A stretch of DNA of 64,000 nucleotides from Bacteroidota bacterium (lineage in GTDB: Bacteria; Bacteroidota; Bacteroidia; Bacteroidales; Lentimicrobiaceae), in NCBI GenBank assembly GCA_009773455.1, contig WSXU01000013.1:62001-126000 (forward strand), read 5' to 3'. Position numbers and translations under genes: made by a program. The notes under the pieces are model-generated. The model worked only from the letters and a program-made list of their open reading frames with translations. It did not search any database and was not told the DNA's origin. Numbering within the stretch: the stretch's first letter is position 1; each line of letters opens with the position of its first letter. Shown here one piece after another: positions 15,992 to 23,428 of the stretch.

Positions 15992-16683
15992 CAGATTTCC
16001 CATTCCGACCTCAGGAAATCCATTCTCAGGCAGAACAGGATTCCACCATTCAGTTAACCATTGATTACATCCGGAAAACACTTGAAGGTGCTGAAGGTGG
16101 GCATGACTGGTGGCATATTTTCAGGGTATGGAAGATGGCTCAGAGAATAGCAGAAACAGAAGCCGCTGATCCACTGGTTGTTCAACTGGGAGCTTTGTTA
16201 CACGACATTGCTGATGTGAAGTTCAATGACGGGGATGAAAAGGCAGGGCCACGGATGGCCGGAGAGTTTCTGGTTTCTATAGGGGTTGCAGACGAAACAA
16301 TTGAGCATGTTCAGAGAATCATTGAGAACATCTCATTTAAAGGAGGAAAAGAAGTCCGGCAATTCAGGTCAGCAGAACTGGATATTGTGCAGGACGCTGA
16401 TCGCCTGGATGCCCTCGGGGCAATCGGAATTGCAAGGACATTTAACTATGGAGGATACAGGAATCGTGAGATCTACAATCCAGGGATTAAACCTGATCTG
16501 CATATGAATAAGGAAGCTTATTATAGCAGCAAAGCACCAACGCTGAACCATTTCTATGAAAAGCTGCTGTTGCTTAAAGACAGGATGAATACTTCCACCG
16601 GAAGGAAAATGGCTCAACACCGCCATGATTTTATGCTGAAATACCTGGATGAATTTTACAGTGAATGGGAAGGCATCATTTAA
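15988..16683 (+). CDS. HD-domain phosphohydrolase (YedJ/YpgQ-like)
   Basis: This 231-residue HD protein has the metal motif H (HDWWHIFRV), HD (GALLHDIAD) and a later D (VQDADRLDALGAIGIAR). It fits the YedJ/YpgQ type of stand-alone HD hydrolases, some of which act as (deoxy)nucleotide pyrophosphohydrolases. The start is a GTG whose last two bases belong to the preceding stop (GTGA), so it is translationally coupled to the GNAT gene. Its link to amino acid metabolism is by position only. Confidence 0.8.
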   Translation: MTDFPFRPQEIHSQAEQDSTIQLTIDYIRKTLEGAEGGHDWWHIFRVWKMAQRIAETEAADPLVVQLGALLHDIADVKFNDGDEKAGPRMAGEFLVSIGVADETIEHVQRIIENISFKGGKEVRQFRSAELDIVQDADRLDALGAIGIARTFNYGGYRNREIYNPGIKPDLHMNKEAYYSSKAPTLNHFYEKLLLLKDRMNTSTGRKMAQHRHDFMLKYLDEFYSEWEGII

Positions 16684-16811
16684 TTCCGGTCAAACGGTTA
16701 CCTGTTTAGGGATATTTTAATTTTAACGGAAATGCATTAACAGAAACATTTCGGTAAAATAGATGTTACAATTTAACTCAATCAGCCATTAACAGTTAAT
16801 AAAACCCCGAA

Positions 16812-17192
16812 ATGAGTTGGAAGGCTATTCACAATAAGAATCTTGGAATCCTGGAAGTCAGTTTTACCGGGTCACCCGAAATCTCAGAATTAAAAGAAGC
16901 TGTTGCCACTTCTTTAAAGCTCTGTTACGAAAAACAGGTAACCAGGGTCCTTGCCGATTGCACCAAACTGATTACATCCGGTCACGATTCCATCGTCGGC
17001 ACCTATGAACTTGGTTCCTTCTATGAATCGCTGAAAATTGAGGTAGTTATGAAGGAAGCCATTATTCTCCCTGTATCTGAAAAAGCAGCATCAATGATGT
17101 ATTTTTTTGAAACAACTGCAAGAAACCGGGGATTTAATGTTCGCGTTTTCCCTGAACGTAATGATGCCCTTGAATGGCTTCTGAAGGTTTAA
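16812..17192 (+). CDS. STAS/SpoIIAA-like small protein
   Basis: This 126-residue soluble protein has no signal peptide. The pattern of a short beta strand, helix, 'VTRVLADCTKL', helix, 'EAIILPVSE' and a final helix resembles STAS/SpoIIAA-like folds common in Bacteroidota. The usual regulatory phosphorylation Ser is not obvious. It stands alone, about 130 bp after the HD gene. Function unknown. Confidence 0.55.
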   Translation: MSWKAIHNKNLGILEVSFTGSPEISELKEAVATSLKLCYEKQVTRVLADCTKLITSGHDSIVGTYELGSFYESLKIEVVMKEAIILPVSEKAASMMYFFETTARNRGFNVRVFPERNDALEWLLKV

Positions 17193-17283
17193 ACGATTCA
17201 TTAATGCATCCTGCTCCTTAAAATCCACGATGAAGACAGGGCTAATTTTCTACGTAGCCCGACCTTTTTCTTTAGAATCTGTT

Positions 17284-17291
17284 TATATTTG
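17284..17291 (+). promoter_or_regulatory. Possible -7 box for the NadE-like gene
   Basis: TATATTTG fits TAnnTTTG and lies 33 nt before the ATG at 17325; no clear -33 box. If real it excludes an upstream TTG start at 17289. Confidence 0.35.
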
Positions 17292-17324
17292 TTGATATAT
17301 GTAAAACTAACAAGCAAAAAAATT

Positions 17325-18311
17325 ATGAATAAAATCCCTTTTTCAAAAGACATACTGAAAATCAAGGACATCGGAGCATTGGCCGATCATCTTGGGAATA
17401 TGCTGAAAGAAGAAATTTTTTTCAAATACAAAAGAAAAGGAGCTGTAATCGGGATCAGCGGTGGTATTGATTCCTCTGTTTCGATGGCACTGGCTGCAAA
17501 ATATCTTGGACCTGAAAGAGTATTCGGGGTTATGATGCCCGAAAAGGATTCGAGTCCCGACAGCGAAAGTATGGCATCAAGACTTGCAAAGAAATTTGGT
17601 GTTGAGGCGGTAGTTGAAAACATCAGGCCTGCCCTTGAGGGTTTTAAATGTTATGAGAGACGTGATGAAGCGATTAAAAGAGTCTTCCCTGATTTCGATC
17701 CGATAACGGATAAATCAAAGATCGGTATCAACAAAACCGGTCTTGATCAGAAACTGCCGCCGGTATTCCATTTAACTGTAATTGATAAAGCCGGGAACCA
17801 GCGTAGTAAGATTATTCCCGTAAAGGAGTATCTGCAGATCGTTTCCGCCTCCAATCTGAAACAGCGGTGCCGTATGGCAATGGTATATTACTATGCAGAG
17901 AAAATGCATTACGTGGTTATCGGCACTGCCAACAAGCATGAAATAGACCAGGGATTTTTTGTAAAATTCGGCGATGGCGGTGCAGATTTATACCCGCAGG
18001 CCAATCTTTACAAGACACAGGTTTACCAGTTGGCTGCCTACCTGGGTGTTAATCAGGAAATCATCGACCGCACTCCGACCACCGACACGTATAGTGCTGA
18101 ACAAACCCAGGAAGAGTTCTTCTATCAGCTTCCGTTTGATATTATGGATCCGATGTGGTATGGTTATGAGAACGGATATTCTCCGGAAGAGGTGGGTGAA
18201 GTAATGGGTATGTCGGCTGAAGAAACGAAGATCATTTTTGAGAATTTTGCACGCAAAATTAAAACAACCGAATATTTAAGGGCAAATCCGTATTATTTCC
18301 CGCTCATTTAG
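17325..18311 (+). CDS. NadE-like ammonia-dependent ATP-pyrophosphatase ligase
   Basis: This 328-residue protein belongs to the NAD synthase family: the PP-loop SGGIDSS is at residues 45-51, and TANKHEIDQG, KFGDGGADLYP and NLYKTQVYQLAAYLG follow the NadE core. There is no glutaminase domain, so ammonia must come from elsewhere. Two parts differ from housekeeping NadE: an insertion of about 40 residues before LKQRCRMAMVYYYAEK, and PTTDTYSAEQTQEEFFY where NadE normally has a PSAGLxxGQTDE-type segment. It sits 10 bp upstream of an AMP-forming ligase in an acylation cluster. It may therefore form an amide on a pathway intermediate instead of NAD. A plain nadE role is the alternative. Confidence 0.75.
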   Translation: MNKIPFSKDILKIKDIGALADHLGNMLKEEIFFKYKRKGAVIGISGGIDSSVSMALAAKYLGPERVFGVMMPEKDSSPDSESMASRLAKKFGVEAVVENIRPALEGFKCYERRDEAIKRVFPDFDPITDKSKIGINKTGLDQKLPPVFHLTVIDKAGNQRSKIIPVKEYLQIVSASNLKQRCRMAMVYYYAEKMHYVVIGTANKHEIDQGFFVKFGDGGADLYPQANLYKTQVYQLAAYLGVNQEIIDRTPTTDTYSAEQTQEEFFYQLPFDIMDPMWYGYENGYSPEEVGEVMGMSAEETKIIFENFARKIKTTEYLRANPYYFPLI

Positions 18312-18321
18312 CCGGTCTATT

Positions 18322-19785
18322 ATGAATGTATTCGATTACTTTTTCGAAACTTCCGGAGTATTAGAAAAAGAAGCAGTGGTAGGGCGCGAGAGCATCTCCT
18401 ACATAGATTTAAGCAGTAATGCCTTAAAAGCAGCCCGGCAGTTTGGTAAAGCACACGGTGAGAACAATTATGTATTGATTCTGAGTGAAAACTCCGTGTT
18501 CTTTATCACCGCCTATCTTGCCATCATGAAATCGGGGAATATCTGTGTGCCGCTCAATCCGGCCATTGAACCTGAGAACCTTGATAAAGTACTGGCCAAA
18601 ACAGGGTCTACCCTGGCTTTTATCAGTAAACGCTATCAACAAAGATTCGTTTCCTATGGATTTACGGTTTATGACGATGAAACATTTAAAAACTGGATAT
18701 CTGCTGAAGACAACGGATCACCTGAAACAGGAAAAACTCCTTTTGATGAAACCCGGCTTGCCGAGATCATCTTCACGTCCGGATCAACCGGTGAACAGAA
18801 AGGGGTAATGATCACGCATAAAAATATCATTGCCAACACTGCTTCCATTGTTGAATACCTGAACCTTACCACTGCCGATACCATTGAAGTGGTTATGCCA
18901 TTTTATTATTGCTATGGCCTGTCGCTGCTTCATACCCATCTGAGGGTAGGCGGAGCTGTGCATATGAACAATTCCTTCATATTCATCGGAAGTGTGATTG
19001 ATGACCTCAATAAATATAATTGCACCGGTTTTGCAGGTGTTCCAAGCCATTTCCAGATATTGCTGAGGAAAACGAAGGACTTTAAAACGACTAAATTTCA
19101 TTCCCTCCGCTATGTAACACAGGCCGGAGGAAAGTTGCACACGGCATTTATCGAAGAATTCATCAATGCATTCCCTGATATCAGGTTTAATGTTATGTAC
19201 GGGCAGACAGAAGCGACAGCCCGCCTGTCCTACCTCCCTCCCGAAGAGCTTCGCCGGAAACTTGGATCGCTCGGAAGAGGCATTCCCGGTGTTACGCTTA
19301 AAGTAGCAGATGAAAACGGCAACCCTGTAAAACCCGGAGAAACCGGAGAAATTCTGGCCAGGGGAGACAACATTATGGCGGGTTATTTTAAAGACCCCGA
19401 AACGACTGCCATGACGATAAAGGAAGGATGGCTATACACCGGTGACATTGCTACCGTGGATGAAGAAGGGTATATTTTTATGCAGTCGCGCGCCAAAGAG
19501 ATCATCAAGGTAAGGGGAATCAGGATCAGTCCGAAAGAGATTGAAGCAGTGATTGTAACTTACCCGGGTGTTATTGACTGCACCATTTCGGCCGAACACG
19601 ATGATGTAACCGGTGAATCGGTGAAAGCTACAGTATTTGTTAATGAGGCCGATCTTGATAAATTCAACGAAGAAGCCATCCGGCAACATTGCGCGGCCAA
19701 CCTGGCTTCTTATAAGGTGCCGCAGAAAGTAGTCTTCGATACCAAACTCACCTTCAATTCAGCCGGCAAGAAGTCTAAATATTAA
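18322..19785 (+). CDS. AMP-forming acyl/aminoacyl ligase (class I adenylating enzyme)
   Basis: This 487-residue adenylate-forming ligase has the ATP loop FTSGSTGEQKG (151-161), YGQTEATAR, the hinge GWLYTGDIATVDEEGY and RAKEIIKVRGIRISPKEIE, and an invariant-type Lys in the C-terminal FNSAGKKSKY. It should activate a carboxylic acid as acyl-AMP and load it on a thiol. The carrier protein at 23165 is the obvious acceptor, which makes this the DltA-like component of the cluster. The specificity pocket does not let me name the acid. It is 10 bp after the NadE-like gene and convergent with the SGNH gene. Confidence 0.85.
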   Translation: MNVFDYFFETSGVLEKEAVVGRESISYIDLSSNALKAARQFGKAHGENNYVLILSENSVFFITAYLAIMKSGNICVPLNPAIEPENLDKVLAKTGSTLAFISKRYQQRFVSYGFTVYDDETFKNWISAEDNGSPETGKTPFDETRLAEIIFTSGSTGEQKGVMITHKNIIANTASIVEYLNLTTADTIEVVMPFYYCYGLSLLHTHLRVGGAVHMNNSFIFIGSVIDDLNKYNCTGFAGVPSHFQILLRKTKDFKTTKFHSLRYVTQAGGKLHTAFIEEFINAFPDIRFNVMYGQTEATARLSYLPPEELRRKLGSLGRGIPGVTLKVADENGNPVKPGETGEILARGDNIMAGYFKDPETTAMTIKEGWLYTGDIATVDEEGYIFMQSRAKEIIKVRGIRISPKEIEAVIVTYPGVIDCTISAEHDDVTGESVKATVFVNEADLDKFNEEAIRQHCAANLASYKVPQKVVFDTKLTFNSAGKKSKY

Positions 19786-19805
19786 GGAGTCTGTTTGTTT
19801 TTCTC

Positions 19806-20729
19806 CTATCCCCTGATCCAGATTCTCCTGACCAGAGAATCCATCATGGTGTGGTTTGGGTGGAAATAGTCGATGAAATTTCCACGGTTGGACTTGAATT
19901 CAGTCCATAGATCAAGGTCGATGGTTTTCCCGAGCGTATTGATATCAGCTTTAAACCGCATCAACTCATCGGTCAGGCCGACTTTTCCCAGATGCTTGTC
20001 AACGCCTTCATAAACAGGCAGGATGATGAAGCTCAATTCAATATTATTCTGATCACAATACTTTCTGATTTTCTGAAATTCACCGAAATAGGAAAAGGGA
20101 TAGGAATATTCCTTAAAGAACAGGTTCAGCCTGAACTGAGCAAGATCTTCCATTTTATCGGGAGGCAGGAATTCATATGACCGGGAGATGATCCAGGGAT
20201 TACGTGTTGTAGCCCAGGCTGTATTGGCGACAGCATCAAAAAAGATCTCCTTGGTGGTAAAATACTGGTAAGGTCTTTTAAAATAGTCCTGTGCGAAATG
20301 AAAAAGATCGTATTCCCTTTCCGCATTGTAGTTCATAAAGGCCACCTGAAAATAAACCTTCTCGAGCCGGGTGTGTCCGGCTGTAAACCAGAATGTCTCG
20401 AACATCGTTTTGAAACTGGCACCCGGGAAACAGAAATTAAAGTACTCTTCGCCGGTAATCTTCCTGATCATATCCACATTGATGTCCTTACCCTGTGAAT
20501 CGCCGATGATTACTTTGGATACCGGGTTTCTTTTATACCTGATCGTTTTCCACAAAATATTTCCCCGGGGACTGCTTTCGTCTGTGCGTTGAATTACAGT
20601 AAACTTGTCTTTATCTCCGATAACATGAAATACATTGAAGAAATTGTAAGGATCAACAATGAGTATAAAGAGAGCATAAAGAAAAACAGGCACCAGAAAC
20701 AAAATAATTTTCAGAATGTATTTTTTCAT
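19806..20729 (-). CDS. Membrane-anchored SGNH-fold protein (DltD/AlgJ-like)
   Basis: This 307-residue protein has one N-terminal membrane helix (about residues 5-25) and an extracytoplasmic SGNH-like domain. The nucleophile block is VIIGDSQG (S78) and the C-terminal block DYFHPN supplies D287 and H290. This layout, a helix plus a GDS-type domain encoded directly downstream of an MBOAT gene, matches DltD and the AlgJ/AlgX/PatB group. Those proteins complete transfer of an acyl group from the membrane to a surface polymer. It is 23 bp after the MBOAT gene and presumably co-transcribed. Confidence 0.75.
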   Translation of the reverse strand: MKKYILKIILFLVPVFLYALFILIVDPYNFFNVFHVIGDKDKFTVIQRTDESSPRGNILWKTIRYKRNPVSKVIIGDSQGKDINVDMIRKITGEEYFNFCFPGASFKTMFETFWFTAGHTRLEKVYFQVAFMNYNAEREYDLFHFAQDYFKRPYQYFTTKEIFFDAVANTAWATTRNPWIISRSYEFLPPDKMEDLAQFRLNLFFKEYSYPFSYFGEFQKIRKYCDQNNIELSFIILPVYEGVDKHLGKVGLTDELMRFKADINTLGKTIDLDLWTEFKSNRGNFIDYFHPNHTMMDSLVRRIWIRG

Positions 20730-20752
20730 GACTGAGGATGGCTTAACAGAAA

Positions 20753-22192
20753 TTAAAACTTGAGGTATACAAAGGTATCACCGGCACCGCTGTAATAAAA
20801 GACAGAGATTATCAGCAGATAATATCCGATCCACCTGACGGCTGTTGGCATTTTCATGAAATATCCGGCAACATCAACTCCCCTTTCCTGGTATATTTCA
20901 ATCACGAACAACACTGCAAAGGCTGACAGGGCAATAAAGAATCCCGCTGAATCGTAGATTAGTTTATTCCCTGAAAGACTCAGATGAAAATTTGAAAACA
21001 GGTGAGTGATGAAGTAAAAGGCATCACTTATGGTATGGGAATTAAAAAATACCAGGGTTAAGGAAAAGAAAAGATAAGTAAGTGCCCTGCTGAAAAATAC
21101 CACCATCCCGGCAGGAAGTTTTGAGGCGATTTCCAACCGCTTCCTCTTGTAAACAAATTCGTAACTGATGGCTATACCCTGCAGTATACCTACCACGATA
21201 AAAGTCCAGTTTGCACCGTGCCAGATACCGATTACAAAAAATGAGACAAAAATTCCCATTATCGCGGCACGGTTACCAAACCGCCTGTATTTAACAATAA
21301 AGGGAGAAAAGATAAAATCGTTACACCATGACGATAGTGATATATGCCACCGCCGCCAGAATTCACCCACATTTTTCGCGAAAAAAGGGCGGTTGAAATT
21401 ATCAACCAGCCGGATGCCAAATATACGTGCCACCCCAAGGGCCATATCAGTGTAGCCGGAAAAGTCGCAATACAGGTGAATGGCCTGCAGAAAAAAGATC
21501 AGCAGAAGCGGGAGGCCGGAATAATTGCCTATATGTTCATAAACCAATCCAACCGGGGCACCGAGATTGTCACCGATGACCACTTTCTTAAACATTCCCC
21601 AGAGGAAAAGTCTCAGACCGGCAGTAATGTTATCCTGAATGAAATCAATCCGGGTATTGATCTGTGGAAAAAAATGATTGGACCGTTCAACAGGTCCGGC
21701 CAGAAACTTCGGGAAGAATGCGAGGTAATTTGCGAAATTTACAAAATTCCGCTCTGCTTTTTCAGCCCGCCTGTTGATCCGGATAATGTAACCCAGTGCC
21801 TGAAATGTATAATAGGAAATACCAACCGGTACGACAAGAGAAAGGTATGGCAGGCTGTTGTTCACTGAAATAATGTTGAGCAGGGTATTGATATTCTCAA
21901 ACAGGAAATTGATGTACTTATAAAAAGCCAGAATGCCAATATTCACATAAACAGCGAACCAGAAAATCTTTAAACGCCATTTTGTATCTATTTGCTTTTC
22001 AAGTGCTTTGCCTAAAAAATAATTAAGTACGATAAAGGCTATCGTAAAAAGAACTAAATTTGGGGAGAGCATTGCAATGAAATAGATGCTCGCGGCCAAC
22101 AACACCGGTTGTCTGAATTTCTGGCTCACTCCGTAATATAAAAGGAATGAAACAGCTAAAAACACGAAGAAATGGAAAGAGTTGAATAGCAC
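20753..22192 (-). CDS. MBOAT family membrane O-acyltransferase (DltB/AlgI-like)
   Basis: This is a 479-residue polytopic MBOAT protein, with the conserved VGEFWRRWHISLSSW and catalytic-His IGIWHGANWTF regions and an N-terminus (LFNSFHFFVFLAVSF) typical of AlgI/DltB-like members. It would move an acyl chain across the cytoplasmic membrane to an extracytoplasmic acceptor. The start is a GTG at 22192 preceded by an AAGG-type ribosome site; it is only 21-54 bp from the divergent SGNH lipoprotein gene. The downstream gene is the SGNH partner. Confidence 0.9.
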   Translation of the reverse strand: MLFNSFHFFVFLAVSFLLYYGVSQKFRQPVLLAASIYFIAMLSPNLVLFTIAFIVLNYFLGKALEKQIDTKWRLKIFWFAVYVNIGILAFYKYINFLFENINTLLNIISVNNSLPYLSLVVPVGISYYTFQALGYIIRINRRAEKAERNFVNFANYLAFFPKFLAGPVERSNHFFPQINTRIDFIQDNITAGLRLFLWGMFKKVVIGDNLGAPVGLVYEHIGNYSGLPLLLIFFLQAIHLYCDFSGYTDMALGVARIFGIRLVDNFNRPFFAKNVGEFWRRWHISLSSWCNDFIFSPFIVKYRRFGNRAAIMGIFVSFFVIGIWHGANWTFIVVGILQGIAISYEFVYKRKRLEIASKLPAGMVVFFSRALTYLFFSLTLVFFNSHTISDAFYFITHLFSNFHLSLSGNKLIYDSAGFFIALSAFAVLFVIEIYQERGVDVAGYFMKMPTAVRWIGYYLLIISVFYYSGAGDTFVYLKF

Positions 22193-22246
22193 CTTGGATG
22201 AATTTAAATATGAATGAAAAGTATTATTAACCTAATATCTCAGACT

Positions 22247-23113
22247 ATGTTTAAAACAAAAGTATCAATTTTCATGGTCTTTGCTTTTGTATCCTCATTT
22301 TTTTTTATTTCAGGATGTAAAAATGAAAGAAGCATGACCCCTGACAAAAATGCCTATAAAATCATGTTTCTCCATCATAGCACAGGACATGTGATATGGA
22401 AAGGCAAGGCAGAAGGATTAAAAAAAATAACCGCATTCTTCAGTAAAAAGGAATTGGTCCCGGAATGGTTCTCTGCCTACAACAAAGCCAATGGAACCAA
22501 TTATTACATTACTGAACAGAATTTCCCGAAAGCAAAACCTTATGGCTGGCAAAATTACCCTTACGATTACTTTAATATCTGGGTAAAGAATGGTGGAAAC
22601 ACCGCTTATCAGGAAGAGCCGACTCTGGAGATGCTCACCAAAGAGTACAATATGATCATCTTCAAGCATTGTTTTCCGGTAGGTAATATACTTAAAGGTG
22701 TCGATTCTGCTGATATTGGTTCAGATATTAAGACCCTGGAGAATTACAAATTGCAATATCTGGCATTAAAAGAAAAGCTGTTACAGTTTCCGGAAACGAA
22801 ATTCCTGATCTGGACCGCCGCTGCATTGGTTGAGTCACAAACTACGCCGGAAGAAGCCGCCAGAACAAGGGAATTTGTTGATTGGGTTGCCAACGTGTGG
22901 GACACCCAGGGTGATAATATTTACCTTTGGGATTTTTATAACCTTGAAACGGAAGGTGGAGCATTTTTGAAACCGGAAAATGCTGTCGGCAAAGATGATT
23001 CACATCCAAACGGGAAGTTTGCCAACAGGGTTGCCCCATTGTTCTGTCAGCGAATTGTCGATGTTATTGAAACAAATGGTGAGAAAACCGGTTTATCAGG
23101 AGAACCAAAGTAA
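22247..23113 (+). CDS. SGNH-like lipoprotein
   Basis: Counted from the ATG at 22247 this is a 288-residue lipoprotein: signal peptide with lipobox FFISGC (C24), then a globular domain. FLHHSTGHVIW places a candidate nucleophile at S45 and the C-terminal DDSHPNG gives the Asp-x-x-His pair of SGNH hydrolases. An upstream ATG at 22214 is in frame, but the signal peptide fits 22247 better. It is followed 51 bp later by the carrier-protein gene. With the other SGNH protein it gives the cluster two surface esterase/transferase-like domains, resembling alginate acetylation. Confidence 0.65.
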   Translation: MFKTKVSIFMVFAFVSSFFFISGCKNERSMTPDKNAYKIMFLHHSTGHVIWKGKAEGLKKITAFFSKKELVPEWFSAYNKANGTNYYITEQNFPKAKPYGWQNYPYDYFNIWVKNGGNTAYQEEPTLEMLTKEYNMIIFKHCFPVGNILKGVDSADIGSDIKTLENYKLQYLALKEKLLQFPETKFLIWTAAALVESQTTPEEAARTREFVDWVANVWDTQGDNIYLWDFYNLETEGGAFLKPENAVGKDDSHPNGKFANRVAPLFCQRIVDVIETNGEKTGLSGEPK

Positions 23114-23164
23114 AGATTAAAAGAATTTTATTCTGTAATTTATAAAACTTTAAACATTCCGATT

Positions 23165-23416
23165 ATGACTGACATTGCTGCTGTGAAAGAACAGCTTAAA
23201 AAATTTATTGTCGAAACATCCTTTGTACCTGCCGAAAAAGTTAAAGATGATACCTTGATTTTTGTCGAAGGCATCTTCGATTCAATGGGATTCCTTTCAC
23301 TGATCAATTTCATTGAAGATAATTTTAAAATCAAGGCTGCCGATTCAGAACTGCTTGAGGGCAATTTCGAATCCGTGAATGCAATCTCAGGCTTTATCAG
23401 CCGAAAACTCAACTAA
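23165..23416 (+). CDS. Acyl/peptidyl carrier protein (DltC-like)
   Basis: This 83-residue acidic protein has the four-helix carrier fold and a phosphopantetheine Ser at position 40 in GIFDSMGFLSL. Its sequence differs from a housekeeping fatty acid AcpP (no DSLD), as expected for a dedicated carrier. It lies 12 bp before the AsnB-like gene and in the same cluster as a free-standing AMP ligase, so the ligase probably loads it. Confidence 0.85.
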   Translation: MTDIAAVKEQLKKFIVETSFVPAEKVKDDTLIFVEGIFDSMGFLSLINFIEDNFKIKAADSELLEGNFESVNAISGFISRKLN

Positions 23417-23428
23417 GACTTCTTATCT

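Noticed and set aside
17289-17324. Longer N-terminus of the NadE-like protein from a TTG codon
   Set aside because: The extension overlaps a possible -7 box and is not typical of the family; the ATG at 17325 is better.
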